This document shows positions 15,802 to 23,969 of a DNA stretch of 45,385 bases, one piece after another. The DNA lies in the NCBI GenBank assembly GCA_030040015.1, contig JASHUM010000018.1, positions 1-45,385 of the forward strand, read 5' to 3'. The notes under the pieces are model-generated. The model was not told the origin of the DNA, made no database searches, and was given only the letters and a program-made list of their open reading frames with translations. Within the stretch, counting starts at the first letter, position 1, and each line of letters opens with the position of its first letter. The position numbers and the translations under genes were made by a program. Source of the DNA: Acidimicrobiales bacterium (GTDB lineage: Bacteria; Actinomycetota; Acidimicrobiia; Acidimicrobiales; UBA8190).

Positions 15802-17028
15802 ATGGCCATCGATTTCACCTTCAGCCCCGAGGTCGAAGAGTCCCGCCTGCAGATGCGGGCGTTCATGGACGAGGACGTCCGCCCCACCGAGGAACGGCTC
15901 ATGTCCGAAGCGGCCGGGCGAGCGGACTGGCGCGGCGAGCTCGACCGCCTGCGCGACGAGGCACGCCGGCGCGGGCTGTGGATGCCGCACATGCCTCCCG
16001 AATGGGGCGGCGCCGGGCTCGGCGTGACGGCCTTGGCCGCGGTGTCGGCCGAGGCGGCCAAGACGCGTTTCGGGCCCTACGTCATCAACTGCTACGCCCC
16101 CGACGAGGGCAACATGCACACGCTGCTTCACTGGGCCACCGACGAGCAGAAGGACCGGTACTTGAAGCCCATGTGCGAAGGGACGATGCGTTCGTGCTTC
16201 GCCATGACCGAGCCGGAGGTGGCAGGGTCCGACCCCACCCTGATGCGCACTCGAGCCCAGCGTCAAGGCGACGAGTGGGTGGTCGACGGCCACAAGTGGT
16301 TCATCAGCGGGGCCCGGGGGGCCGACTTCGCCATCCTCATGGCCCGAACCGAGGACGACCCCGAGGTGCCCCAGGCCGCCACCACCGCCTTCATCGTGGA
16401 CATCCCCTCGCCGGGGTGGGAGGTCGTACGCGACGTCGAGACCATGGCCGGGGGGCACAACCACTGCGAGATCCGCATCGAGGGCCTGCGGGTCCCCGAC
16501 GCAAACGTGCTCGGGGGCAGGGGCCAGGGGCATCGCCTGGGGCAGTACCGGCTGGGCCCGGCACGGCTGGCCCACTGCATGCGATGGCTGGGGCAGATCG
16601 AGACCGCCCTCGACCTCATGGTGGGGCGTGCCACGGAGCGGTACTCACACGGTTCGCTCCTGTCGGAGAAGCAGGGGATCCAGTGGCTCATCAGCGAGTC
16701 GGCCATCGAGCTGTACCAGGCCAAGCTGATGGTCCTCCACGCCGCCTACCGGATCGAGCACGGGCTCGACTTCCTGACCGAGGTCTCCATGGCCAAGCAC
16801 CATGTGGCCAACACGTTGTGGCGGGTGATCGACCGGGCCGTGCAGGTGCACGGGGCGCTCGGCTACTCCAAGGACTCCCCCTTGGCCGACATGCTGCTCC
16901 AGGCCCGGTGGAGCCGGTTCGCCGACGGCGCCGACGAGATCCACAAGTGGCGAGTAGCCGAGCGGGTCATCGAGGCCTGGCGCGAGCACGGCACCACCCG
17001 GGTGGCCACCGGCGACCTGCCCTTGTAG
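15802..17028 (+). CDS. Acyl-CoA dehydrogenase
   Basis: A 408-residue FAD enzyme of fatty-acid or branched-acyl oxidation. The N-terminal helical domain is followed by CFAMTEPEVAGSDPT (flavin contact), GHKWFISGARGADFAILMAR and a C-terminal helical domain with VQVHGALGYSKDSPLADML. The catalytic base is not at a position I can fix by eye. The subgroup resembles ACAD10/11-like or FadE-type enzymes of actinobacteria. The ATG is preceded by CAGACT and 6 nt. It is convergent with a MaoC hydratase, which could act on the same acyl-CoA, but the two are not in one operon. Confidence 0.9.
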   Translation: MAIDFTFSPEVEESRLQMRAFMDEDVRPTEERLMSEAAGRADWRGELDRLRDEARRRGLWMPHMPPEWGGAGLGVTALAAVSAEAAKTRFGPYVINCYAPDEGNMHTLLHWATDEQKDRYLKPMCEGTMRSCFAMTEPEVAGSDPTLMRTRAQRQGDEWVVDGHKWFISGARGADFAILMARTEDDPEVPQAATTAFIVDIPSPGWEVVRDVETMAGGHNHCEIRIEGLRVPDANVLGGRGQGHRLGQYRLGPARLAHCMRWLGQIETALDLMVGRATERYSHGSLLSEKQGIQWLISESAIELYQAKLMVLHAAYRIEHGLDFLTEVSMAKHHVANTLWRVIDRAVQVHGALGYSKDSPLADMLLQARWSRFADGADEIHKWRVAERVIEAWREHGTTRVATGDLPL

Positions 17029-17061
17029 ACGGTCGGGTCCGGCGGTGCGCCTGGCCGGCGG

Positions 17062-17517
17062 TCAGCTGTAGTAGCGGTAGACCACCTGGGCGACACACGC
17101 CGGCTTGTCGCTCCCCTCGGTCTCGAGGGTCAGGTCGAGCGTCACCTGGACTCCGCCCTCGACGTCCTGGACGTCGGCCACCTCGGCTCCCAGGCGCAGC
17201 TTGGATCCCACCTTCACGGGGGACACGAAGCGCACCTTGTTACACCCGTAGTTCACGCCGAGACGCATCCCTTCGACCACGATCACGTCGTGGATGAGCC
17301 CGGGAGCGAGCGACAGGGTGAGGTACCCGTGGGCGATGGTGCCGCCGAAAGGCCCGTCCTTGGCCCGCTCGGGGTCGACGTGGATCCACTGGTGGTCGTC
17401 GGTGGCGTCGGCGAAGAGGTCGACGCGCTTCTGGTCGATGAGGTGCCAGTCCGAGTAGCCGAGGTGCTGGCCCTTCAGGGCGTGGAACTCGTCGATGGCG
17501 CGCACGGTCGTGGTCAT
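17062..17517 (-). CDS. MaoC-family (R)-enoyl-CoA hydratase
   Basis: A 151-residue single hot-dog-domain protein. The hydratase-2 motif is FADATDDHQWIHVDPERA with the catalytic Asp/His pair, followed by GPFGGTIAHGYLTLSL. It likely hydrates trans-2-enoyl-CoA (or acyl-ACP) to the (R)-3-hydroxy form. Size and motif fit the short mycobacterial HtdX/HtdZ-like enzymes. A TAGGGT box 8 nt before the ATG suggests its own promoter. Confidence 0.87.
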   Translation of the reverse strand: MTTTVRAIDEFHALKGQHLGYSDWHLIDQKRVDLFADATDDHQWIHVDPERAKDGPFGGTIAHGYLTLSLAPGLIHDVIVVEGMRLGVNYGCNKVRFVSPVKVGSKLRLGAEVADVQDVEGGVQVTLDLTLETEGSDKPACVAQVVYRYYS

Positions 17518-17525
17518 GGAGCGAA

Positions 17526-17531
17526 ACCCTA
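17526..17531 (-). promoter_or_regulatory. Candidate -10 box for the MaoC hydratase gene
   Basis: Minus-strand TAGGGT ends 8 nt before the ATG at 17517, matching the leaderless pattern seen at several other genes in the window. Confidence 0.45.
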
Positions 17532-17557
17532 TCCGGCCCGGCGTCCGGGCCTCGGGG

Positions 17558-17908
17558 CTAGCGGAACCAGATGCGCTGGTAGTGCCGGCTCTGGGGGTGC
17601 AGCAGCAGCGCCATCAGCACCACGGCGAAGAGCAACGTGAGCACCAGGGCGAAGTCCCGGCTGACGAGCACCAGCCACAGGACGCTCAGGAGGTACAAGC
17701 CGGCCACGATGGTGGCCAGCAAGTACCCCCAGCGCTTCTCGTTGGCCACCCCGTAGCCACCCACGGCCAGGAGCACGGGCACGATGCCGATCCCCGCACC
17801 CAGGAGCAAGGAGATCACTCCGAAGGCGGCGGTGATGTAGCAGAGCATCACGGCCCCCTGCAGGGTCTGGGGCTGGGAGGCGTCGAAGAAACGTCGAACG
17901 TCGGCCAT
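17558..17908 (-). CDS. Small membrane protein, function unknown
   Basis: A 116-residue protein, MADVRRFFDASQPQTLQGAV at its start, with three or four hydrophobic helices and a C-terminal soluble tail SRHYQRIWFR. I do not recognise a family with known function. The ATG at 17908 is preferred over one ten codons upstream because CAGAAT lies 6 nt before it. It is divergent from the VIT1/CCC1 transporter gene with a 56-bp gap, so the two may share regulatory DNA. Confidence 0.65.
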   Translation of the reverse strand: MADVRRFFDASQPQTLQGAVMLCYITAAFGVISLLLGAGIGIVPVLLAVGGYGVANEKRWGYLLATIVAGLYLLSVLWLVLVSRDFALVLTLLFAVVLMALLLHPQSRHYQRIWFR

Positions 17909-17914
17909 CTGGCC

Positions 17915-17920
17915 ATTCTG
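17915..17920 (-). promoter_or_regulatory. Candidate -10 box for the small membrane protein gene
   Basis: Minus-strand CAGAAT ends 6 nt before the ATG at 17908. It matches 4 of 6 positions of TATAAT. Confidence 0.3.
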
Positions 17921-17951
17921 GCAGGCGGGGGGCGACACAGGGGCGCGCCGA

Positions 17952-17957
17952 TAGCAT
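17952..17957 (+). promoter_or_regulatory. Candidate -10 box for the VIT1/CCC1 gene
   Basis: TAGCAT ends 7 nt before the ATG at 17965, preceded by GA in GC-rich sequence. It is the same hexamer found before hisD. Confidence 0.45.
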
Positions 17958-17964
17958 CGGCGCC

Positions 17965-18756
17965 ATGGAGGCGGTCGGGGAACCGGCGGCAGGCGGAGGG
18001 ACGCGTCGGCGCCGTGCCGCCACGGTCCGGCCCGGCCGGCACCGGACTGCGCTCGAGCTCCAGGCCATCGACCACCATCGCAGCCTCCAGGGCGGCGCGG
18101 CCCGGGCCGCCGTGTTCGGGGTGAGCGACGGTCTCGTCACGAACGTGGCCCTCATCCTCGGCATGGCCGGCGCTCACCCGGTCCAGGCCGTGGTCCGCCT
18201 GGGTGGCTTGGCCGTGCTGGTGGGCGGCGCCTTCTCGATGGCGGCGGGCGAGTACGTGTCCATGCGGGCGCAGAAGGAGCTGCTCCAGCGCGAGCTGGCC
18301 CTGGAGCGCCACGAGATCCGCCACCGGCCCGAAGGGGAGCGACGCGAACTGATGCGGATCTACGAGGGCCGTGGCATCGCCCCCGAGCTGGCCCGACAAC
18401 TGGCCGACGAGATGATGCGTACCCCCGAGCTCGCCCTGGAGACCCACGCCCGCGAGGAGCTCGGGATCAACCCGGCCTCGTTGGGATCCCCGCTGCAGGC
18501 CGGCCTCTCGTCCTTCGCCACCTTCGCACTGGGCGCGCTGTTGCCCCTCGTCCCGTGGCTCTTCGCCACCGGCACCGGGGCCACGCTTGCGTCGGTGGTC
18601 ATCGGTGCCGCGGCCGCCATTGCCGTCGGCACGGCGTTGGCCGTGTTCACCGAGCGCCCGTGGTGGTTCTCGGCTCTGCGTCAGTTGGCCTTCACCGCTG
18701 TTCCGGCTGCGGCCACCTTCGGCATCGGCCACGCCATCGGCATCGCCGCGTCGTGA
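17965..18756 (+). CDS. VIT1/CCC1 family iron/manganese transporter
   Basis: A 263-residue membrane protein. After a basic N-terminal tail, helix 1 carries FGVSDGLVTNVALILGMAGA, helix 2 ends in AFSMAAGEYVSMRAQKE, and a charged cytoplasmic segment (ERHEIRHRPEGERRELM..., EELGINPASLGSP) precedes three more helices. This matches the five-helix VIT/CCC1 fold, whose members export Fe2+ or Mn2+ from the cytoplasm or into compartments. Metal specificity cannot be judged. No ferritin-like extension is present. Confidence 0.88.
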   Translation: MEAVGEPAAGGGTRRRRAATVRPGRHRTALELQAIDHHRSLQGGAARAAVFGVSDGLVTNVALILGMAGAHPVQAVVRLGGLAVLVGGAFSMAAGEYVSMRAQKELLQRELALERHEIRHRPEGERRELMRIYEGRGIAPELARQLADEMMRTPELALETHAREELGINPASLGSPLQAGLSSFATFALGALLPLVPWLFATGTGATLASVVIGAAAAIAVGTALAVFTERPWWFSALRQLAFTAVPAAATFGIGHAIGIAAS

Positions 18757-18775
18757 CTCGCCCGTCGAGACGGCG

Positions 18776-18792
18776 CAGGCGTTTGGCGCCTG
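18776..18792. terminator. Hairpin between convergent genes
   Basis: A perfect 6-bp stem, CAGGCG and CGCCTG, encloses a 5-nt loop in the 40-bp gap between the convergent VIT1/CCC1 and mshD genes. There is no T-run, so termination is inferred only from position. Confidence 0.35.
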
Positions 18793-18796
18793 GTCC

Positions 18797-19708
18797 TCAA
18801 CGCGTGGAGGCGATGTCCCCCGTGTAGGCGCGGTCGGTGTGGTCGACGTCGAACCCGAGCGAGCGGTACAGGTTGACCGCCGCCGTGTTGGAAGCGTCCA
18901 CGTAGAGCATGCCCGTTCTGACACCGACCGAGGCCAGATGCTCGAGGCCGGCCAGGACGAGCTCGCGTCCCAGCCCGCGACCTTGGAAGTCGGGGTCGAC
19001 GCCGATGACGTAGATCTCCCCGACCGGGCGGTCCCCCGGGTGCACCTTGGTCCAGCAGAACGCGGCGAGGCGACCCTCTTCCTCGTGCAGGAGGAAGCCC
19101 TCGGGGTCGAACCACGGCTCGGCCTCCCGTTCCAGGATCGTGTCGAGGTCCCAGTCCCCTTGCTCGGGATGAGAGGAGAAGGCGCGGTTGTTCGTCTCCA
19201 GCCAGGCCATCTCGTCCTCACCGGGGAGGAAGGCGCGCACCGCCACCGCCGACCGTGCCCCTTCGAGCGGCAATCCACGGCGCATCTGGTTCAGGTCGCG
19301 ACCCCGGCGCAACCCGCTGCGCGCCGCCGTGGCATCCCACCACGCCGTGGGCTTGGGGACCCACAGGTGCACGTGCCCGCCGCCTTGCCGGCCGATCTCG
19401 CCCAGGGCGGCGGTGAGCAGGTCGTCGGCCACCAGGTCCCCCTCGGTGCGCCGCTCGGGCGGCACCACCACCTCCACGCCCCAGGTTCGATGCCCCCGGC
19501 TGAGCTGGGCATAGCCCAGGAGTGGACCACCGAGGTCGTCACGTGCGACGAAGCCGGCGAAACCCTTGCGCCCCCCGTGGACGAGGTCCAACCACTTGTG
19601 CTCGCCGAGTGGGCGGTGCCCGTCGGCTCCAGCCACGTCGGAGACGAGGTCGGCCACTTCGGCCACGTCCGCCTCACCCATGCGCCGCTTGACTTGGACG
19701 TGGTGCAC
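18797..19708 (-). CDS. mshD: Mycothiol synthase
   Basis: A 303-residue tandem GNAT acetyltransferase that acetylates the Cys amine of Cys-GlcN-Ins, the last step of mycothiol synthesis. The weaker N-terminal GNAT half (about 1-145) is followed by the active half, with NNRAFSSHPEQGDWD, FDPEGFLLHEEE, CWTKVHPG, GEIYVIGVDPDFQGRGLGRE (acetyl-CoA loop) and DASNTAAVNLYRSLGF. The NNRAF...PEQG and TKVH motifs are specific to MshD. The start is a GTG with TAGCCT 7 nt upstream. It is evidence that the organism uses mycothiol, which fits Actinobacteria. Confidence 0.92.
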   Translation of the reverse strand: MHHVQVKRRMGEADVAEVADLVSDVAGADGHRPLGEHKWLDLVHGGRKGFAGFVARDDLGGPLLGYAQLSRGHRTWGVEVVVPPERRTEGDLVADDLLTAALGEIGRQGGGHVHLWVPKPTAWWDATAARSGLRRGRDLNQMRRGLPLEGARSAVAVRAFLPGEDEMAWLETNNRAFSSHPEQGDWDLDTILEREAEPWFDPEGFLLHEEEGRLAAFCWTKVHPGDRPVGEIYVIGVDPDFQGRGLGRELVLAGLEHLASVGVRTGMLYVDASNTAAVNLYRSLGFDVDHTDRAYTGDIASTR

Positions 19709-19715
19709 CGAACGG

Positions 19716-19721
19716 AGGCTA
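19716..19721 (-). promoter_or_regulatory. Candidate -10 box for mshD
   Basis: Minus-strand TAGCCT ends 7 nt before the GTG at 19708. It shares a 47-bp divergent gap with the nth promoter. Confidence 0.45.
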
Positions 19722-19741
19722 CCGGCCGGCGTCGGCCTCGC

Positions 19742-19747
19742 TAGGGT
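19742..19747 (+). promoter_or_regulatory. Candidate -10 box for nth
   Basis: TAGGGT ends 8 nt before the GTG at 19756, a leaderless-type spacing. Confidence 0.45.
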
Positions 19748-19755
19748 GCCGCGCC

Positions 19756-20502
19756 GTGACGCCGACCAAGCCCTCCGCAGGTCTCCGTCGCCGGGCGGCG
19801 ACGGTGGTCGAGCGGCTGGCTGAGGAGTACCCGGGCGACGTGGTCACACTGTGCGCTCTGCACCATGACGGGCCGTTCCAGCTGTTGGTGGCCACCATCC
19901 TCTCCGCCCAGACGACGGACGAGCGGGTCAACCTGGTGACGCCGGCGCTGTTCCGCGCCTTCCCGTCGCCCCAGGCCCTGGCCGGCGCTGCGCCCGGCGA
20001 GGTCGAGGAGATCATCCACTCGACGGGGTTCTTCCGCTCGAAGACCCGGAGCCTGATCGGCATGGCCCAGGGCCTCGTCGAGCGCTTCGACGGGAAGGTG
20101 CCCACCGCCATGGACGACCTGACCAGTCTCCCCGGAGTGGGCAGGAAGACCGCCAACGTGGTCCTCAGCGTGGACATGGGAGTGCCCGGGCTGCCCGTCG
20201 ACACCCACGTCGGGCGGCTGTCGCGTCGGCTGGGGCTCACCACCGACAACGACCCCGAGCAGGTCGAACGGGACGTGTGCGCCTTGGTCGCTCCCGAAGA
20301 GTGGGGTGCGCTCAGCCTGCGCCTCATCCTCCACGGTCGAGCGGTGTGCCAGGCCCGCACGCCGCGCTGTGGTGAGTGCGTGCTCGCCGACGTCTGCCCG
20401 TCGGCCCAGTTGCCCGTGGGGGTGCCCACAGGCCCCGCTGGCGGGCGGCGCCGATCCCTGGGCGCGCCCGCCGGAGCCACCCGGCCGCGAAGGGCGAGAT
20501 GA
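19756..20502 (+). CDS. nth: Endonuclease III
   Basis: A 248-residue bifunctional DNA glycosylase/AP lyase of base-excision repair, acting on oxidised pyrimidines. The helix-hairpin-helix is LPGVGRKTANVVL with catalytic Lys131, and the catalytic Asp149 is in VDTHVGRLSRRLGL, the usual 18 residues later. The [4Fe-4S] ligands are in CQARTPRCGECVLADVC plus an upstream Cys. The last 25 residues are a basic, low-complexity tail. The gene stands alone, divergent from mshD. Confidence 0.93.
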   Translation: MTPTKPSAGLRRRAATVVERLAEEYPGDVVTLCALHHDGPFQLLVATILSAQTTDERVNLVTPALFRAFPSPQALAGAAPGEVEEIIHSTGFFRSKTRSLIGMAQGLVERFDGKVPTAMDDLTSLPGVGRKTANVVLSVDMGVPGLPVDTHVGRLSRRLGLTTDNDPEQVERDVCALVAPEEWGALSLRLILHGRAVCQARTPRCGECVLADVCPSAQLPVGVPTGPAGGRRRSLGAPAGATRPRRAR

Positions 20503-20526
20503 GGGCACGTTTTTCTCTGGCGGCTG

Positions 20527-20552
20527 GAACACATCGTCCCGACGTGGTGTTC
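20527..20552. repeat. 26-bp imperfect palindrome
   Basis: GAACAC and GTGTTC form the outer arms, with CGTC/GACG inside them, separated by 2-nt mismatches and a CC centre. It lies 24 bp after nth. It may be an operator-like site or part of a terminator; no factor can be named. Confidence 0.4.
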
Positions 20553-20562
20553 TAGTGGGATC

Positions 20563-20574
20563 GGAACCGGTTCC
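20563..20574. repeat. 12-bp perfect palindrome GGAACCGGTTCC
   Basis: Perfect self-complementary 12-mer, 10 bp after the 26-bp palindrome, with a further GGTTCC at about 20584. Function unknown. Confidence 0.35.
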
Positions 20575-20630
20575 CGCCACCTGGTTCCGTCAGAGCGGGA
20601 CTACGGGATCCGCCGCCCGGCCCGCTCGCG

Positions 20631-20656
20631 CGACGGCGCCCTTCGGGGCGCCGTCG
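20631..20656. terminator. Strong UUCG-capped hairpin
   Basis: An 11-bp perfect stem, CGACGGCGCCC paired with GGGCGCCGTCG, closes a TTCG tetraloop (an especially stable RNA loop). It stands in the gap between the convergent nth and the small minus-strand reading frame and can act on either strand. No U-tract follows. It could equally be part of a structured small RNA. Confidence 0.5.
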
Positions 20657-20711
20657 CCGCGTCATCGGCCCTCGGAAGGCGACGACCCGAGGCCGGTCCC
20701 TCCGGGTGACG

Positions 20712-20918
20712 TCAGCGGTTCCCTCCTCGTCCCCGTGGGTGGGTCAGGCGCTCGAGCCGGCGTCCCGCTCCCCGCAGGGCGCGCTCGCAGGCGAAGAGCT
20801 CCACGGACAGCTCGTCGTCGTGGGCCGCCTCGGCTTGTTCGGCGAGCGAGCCCACCCGGCGCGTCAGCTCCGAGAGCGCGCTGGCGAGTGAAGAGAGCTC
20901 GGCGCGTGCGTCGGGCAT
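20712..20918 (-). CDS. Small hypothetical coiled-coil protein
   Basis: A 68-residue frame, MPDARAELSSLASALSELTR at its start, with heptad-like Leu/Ala spacing and a basic Gly/Arg-rich end. I do not recognise it. In its favour: an ATG with CATGAT 6 nt upstream, and a location divergent from hisD in otherwise unassigned sequence. Against it: short length and high GC, which makes spurious frames common. If it is not real, 20503-20953 is a 450-bp gap holding only the palindromes, the hairpin and the hisD promoter. Confidence 0.4.
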   Translation of the reverse strand: MPDARAELSSLASALSELTRRVGSLAEQAEAAHDDELSVELFACERALRGAGRRLERLTHPRGRGGNR

Positions 20919-20938
20919 GGCCCGATCATGGCCGCAAG

Positions 20939-20944
20939 TAGCAT
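20939..20944 (+). promoter_or_regulatory. Candidate -10 box for the his-trp operon
   Basis: TAGCAT ends 9 nt before the hisD ATG. The short distance leaves no room for a leader-peptide attenuator or T-box, so control of this operon is probably not by a classic his leader. Confidence 0.45.
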
Positions 20945-20953
20945 TTCCTGCTC

Positions 20954-22261
20954 ATGCCGCTCTCCCACCTGGACCTCCGCGGCGTTTCGCCGGCCGAGTT
21001 CGCCGACCGGCTGCCGGCGCCGGCGCCCGGGGAGGGCTTCCCCACGGCCGAGGTGGCCGCCATCGTGGAGGAGGTCCGCGTCGGTGGTGACCGGGCCCTG
21101 GCAGAGCTGACCGTCCGGCTCGACGGGGTGCGGCCCCCGGCGCTTCGGGTGGGCAAGGACGAGCTCGCCGGCGCGCTCGCCGCCATCCCGGAGCTGCTGC
21201 GCGACAGCCTGGAGCTCGCCTTCGCCCGCATCAGCGCCTTCCACGCCCATCTGTCCACGACGAGCGGGGTGGGGGCAGGAGACGAGCCCTTCGTGTCCGG
21301 CGGGGTGACGGTGGCGCAGCTGGTACGACCGGTCGACCGCGCCGGCATGTACGCCCCGGGGGGACGGGCCCGCTATCCGTCGACCGTGCTCATGTGCGCG
21401 GCGCCGGCCCGTGTCGCCGGGGTCGAGGAGCTGGTGCTGTGCGTGCCGCCCGGTTCCGATGGGCGGGTGGACGACGCCAGCTTGGCCGCCGCCGCCATCG
21501 CCGGGGTGGAGGAGGTGTACTGCGTGGGCGGCGCCCAGGCCATCGCCGCCATGACGTACGGCACCGAGACGATCCCGCCGGTGGACGTGATCGTCGGCCC
21601 CGGCAACCGCTACGTGGCCGAGGCCAAGCGCCAGGTCTCGGGAGTCGTCGGCGTGCCGTCGGCCTTCACGGGTCCGTCCGAGGTGGTGGTGGTCGCCGAC
21701 GACGGGACGCCGCCCGAGTGGGCCGCCGTCGACCTGGCCGTGCAGGCCGAGCACGGTCCCGACGGCATGGCGTGGCTCGTCACGTGGTCCCCCGCCACGC
21801 TCGAGGCGGTGCAGCGGGAGCTTGACGGCATCGTGTCGGCATCGCCGCGCCGCGCCGATCTCGAATCGACCCTCCGAAGCGGCGGAGTGGCCGTGCTCGT
21901 CGACGGCCCGGCCGAGGCGCTGGCCGTGGCCAACGTGGTGGCACCCGAGCATCTCGAGCTCCTCGTCGACGGCGCCGAGGCGCTGCTGCCGCTCGTGCGT
22001 CGGGCCGGTGCGGTGTTCCTGGGCGTGTACTCGCCGGCATCGGTGGGCGACTACGTGGCCGGGCCCAACCACGTGCTGCCCACTGCCCGCACGGCGCGTT
22101 TCGCCTCGGCTCTCGGCGTCGACGACTTCCGGACCACCGTGCACGCCGTGGCCGTGGAGCGCGACGCCCTGGCCCGGCTGGCGCCGGCCATCACGGCGAT
22201 CGCCGAGGTGGAGGGCCTGGCCGCCCACGCCGACTCGGTGCGACGCCGGGTGGAGGGATGA
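20954..22261 (+). CDS. hisD: Histidinol dehydrogenase
   Basis: A 435-residue zinc enzyme that oxidises L-histidinol to L-histidine in two NAD+-dependent steps. Marks are RPVDRAGMYAPGG, YPSTVLM, CVGGAQAIAAMTYGT, DVIVGPGNRYVAEAKR, AFTGPSEVVVVAD and QAEHGPDGM with the catalytic Glu-His pair, then APEHLEL and GPNHVLPT. Full length and well matched to the family. First gene of a run whose downstream starts mostly overlap the preceding stop by 4 nt. Confidence 0.95.
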   Translation: MPLSHLDLRGVSPAEFADRLPAPAPGEGFPTAEVAAIVEEVRVGGDRALAELTVRLDGVRPPALRVGKDELAGALAAIPELLRDSLELAFARISAFHAHLSTTSGVGAGDEPFVSGGVTVAQLVRPVDRAGMYAPGGRARYPSTVLMCAAPARVAGVEELVLCVPPGSDGRVDDASLAAAAIAGVEEVYCVGGAQAIAAMTYGTETIPPVDVIVGPGNRYVAEAKRQVSGVVGVPSAFTGPSEVVVVADDGTPPEWAAVDLAVQAEHGPDGMAWLVTWSPATLEAVQRELDGIVSASPRRADLESTLRSGGVAVLVDGPAEALAVANVVAPEHLELLVDGAEALLPLVRRAGAVFLGVYSPASVGDYVAGPNHVLPTARTARFASALGVDDFRTTVHAVAVERDALARLAPAITAIAEVEGLAAHADSVRRRVEG

Positions 22262-23355
22262 GCGTGTCGGCCCGGCGCGCCGGTGTGCCCGTGCGCTCCG
22301 ACCTGGCCGAGCGAAGCGGGTATCACTCGCCCCAGGTGGACGTGGAGGTGCGGCTCAACACGAACGAGTCGCCCTTCGCGCCTCCCGACTCGTGGCGAGC
22401 CGAGCTGGCCGAGGAGATCGGCCGCATCGAATTCAACCGCTACCCCGACCGCGACGCCACGGCGTTACGCCGGACTGTGGGCGCGTCGCACGGGGTCGGG
22501 GCCGACCAGGTCTTCTGCGCCAACGGGTCCAACGAGGTGCTCCAGTCCCTGTTCCTGGCCTATGGCGGGCCGGGGCGACGGGTGGCGCTCTTCGAGCCCA
22601 CTTACGCCCTGCACCGCCACATCGCCGAGGTGACGAACACCGACGTCGTGCACGGATGGCGCCAGCGGGACTTCCGGCTCGACCTCGACGAGGTGGAGGC
22701 GGTGCTGGCCGAGTCGGAGCCCGTGATCACGTTCCTCTGCTCGCCCAACAATCCGACCGGGGGAGCCGAGCCGGCCGAGGTGGTGCGCCGCGTCCTCGAC
22801 CTCGCCCCGGGGCTGGTGGTGGTCGACGAGGCCTACGGCCAGTTCGCCCCGACGAGCGCCTTGGACCTGCGCGCCGAGCGAGTCGAGGGGAGCGAGCGGT
22901 TGGTGGTGATCCGCACGTTCTCGAAGACGTGGTCGATGGCGGCGTGCCGCTTGGGCTACCTGGTCGCCGAGGCCGACGTGGTGCAGGCCTGCACCATGGT
23001 CGCCCTGCCGTACCATCTCGACGCCGTCACACAGGCGGCCGGGCGCCTCGCCCTCCGCCACCAGGACGAGATGCACCGGCGAGTGGCGGTCGTGGTCGAG
23101 GAGCGCGGCCGGCTCACCGCCGGGCTGGCCGACCTGCCCGTGGAGGCGTGGCCGTCGGACGCCAACTTCATCCTGTTCCGGCCCACCCGCCGCGACGCGT
23201 CCCAGGTGTGGCAGGACCTCCTGTCCCAGTCCGTGCTCGTGCGCGACTGCACCACCTGGCCGGGCGTGGAGGGGTGCCTGCGCGTCACCGTCGGCACCCC
23301 TGAGGAGAACACCCGCTTCCTCGATGCCCTGCGCCGCGCCCTGGAGCCGGCGTGA
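22258..23355 (+). CDS. hisC: Histidinol-phosphate aminotransferase
   Basis: A 365-residue fold-type I PLP enzyme converting imidazole-acetol phosphate and glutamate to histidinol phosphate. Visible features are RLNTNESPFAPP, CSPNNPTGG, VVVDEAYGQF and FSKTWSMAACRLGYL with the PLP lysine at K223, followed by an Arg-containing C-terminal domain (CLRVTVGTPEEN). Its ATG overlaps the hisD stop. Some actinobacterial HisC also serve in phenylalanine synthesis; that cannot be judged here. Confidence 0.94.
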   Translation: MSVSARRAGVPVRSDLAERSGYHSPQVDVEVRLNTNESPFAPPDSWRAELAEEIGRIEFNRYPDRDATALRRTVGASHGVGADQVFCANGSNEVLQSLFLAYGGPGRRVALFEPTYALHRHIAEVTNTDVVHGWRQRDFRLDLDEVEAVLAESEPVITFLCSPNNPTGGAEPAEVVRRVLDLAPGLVVVDEAYGQFAPTSALDLRAERVEGSERLVVIRTFSKTWSMAACRLGYLVAEADVVQACTMVALPYHLDAVTQAAGRLALRHQDEMHRRVAVVVEERGRLTAGLADLPVEAWPSDANFILFRPTRRDASQVWQDLLSQSVLVRDCTTWPGVEGCLRVTVGTPEENTRFLDALRRALEPA

Positions 23356-23969
23356 GTGCCGCGGAGTCCGTACCGGCACGGCGCGGCTCGCGCCGGGAGC
23401 GCAGGACCGGCGAGACGGCGGTGAGCGTGGAGCTCGCCCTCGACGGCGCCGGTGCCGGCGAGGCGTCGACGGGTCTGCCCTTCTTCGACCACATGCTGGC
23501 CCAGCTGGGCAAGCATGCCGGGTTCGACCTGGTGGTGTCGGCCACCGGCGACCTCGAGGTCGACGCCCACCACACGGTGGAGGACGTCGGCATCGTGCTC
23601 GGCGAGGCACTTGCCGAAGCTCTGGGCGACAAAGCGGGCATCAGGCGCTTTGCCTCGATCGCCCTGCCCCTCGACGAGGCGCTGGTCCAAGTGGCCCTCG
23701 ACTGCTCGGGACGGCCGTACCTCGCCTATGACGTGCCGTTCCCCGACCAGGTCGCTCCCCTCGGCAACCCGCCCTTCGACCCGCAGCTCGCCGAGGAGTT
23801 CTGGCGGGCCTTCGTCACCGCCGCCGGTCTCACGTTGCACGTCCGCCTGGTGGTCGGCCGCAATACCCACCACGTACTGGAAGCGTCGTTCAAGGGCGTG
23901 GCGCGATGCCTGCGCGACGCCGTGCGCGTCGAGGGCGGAGAGGTACCGTCCACCAAGGGGCGCCTGTGA
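23352..23969 (+). CDS. hisB: Imidazoleglycerol-phosphate dehydratase
   Basis: A 205-residue monofunctional dehydratase without the histidinol-phosphatase domain found in enterobacteria. Metal-binding motifs are FFDHMLAQLGKHAGFDL, DAHHTVEDVGIVLGEA and NTHHVLEASFKGVAR. The GTG overlaps the hisC stop (GTGA). The histidinol-phosphate phosphatase step must be supplied by another gene not in this window. Confidence 0.95.
   Translation: MSAAESVPARRGSRRERRTGETAVSVELALDGAGAGEASTGLPFFDHMLAQLGKHAGFDLVVSATGDLEVDAHHTVEDVGIVLGEALAEALGDKAGIRRFASIALPLDEALVQVALDCSGRPYLAYDVPFPDQVAPLGNPPFDPQLAEEFWRAFVTAAGLTLHVRLVVGRNTHHVLEASFKGVARCLRDAVRVEGGEVPSTKGRL

Noticed and set aside
15786-17297. Long plus-strand frame overlapping the acyl-CoA dehydrogenase gene
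   Set aside because: Arg/His/Pro-rich translation with no motifs; the dehydrogenase frame carries all the conserved residues.
20503-20711. Possible SRP RNA, tmRNA or RNase P RNA
   Set aside because: None of their conserved cores (for example the GGAA tetraloop with AGCAGCC, or the GAGGAAAGTCC region) is present.
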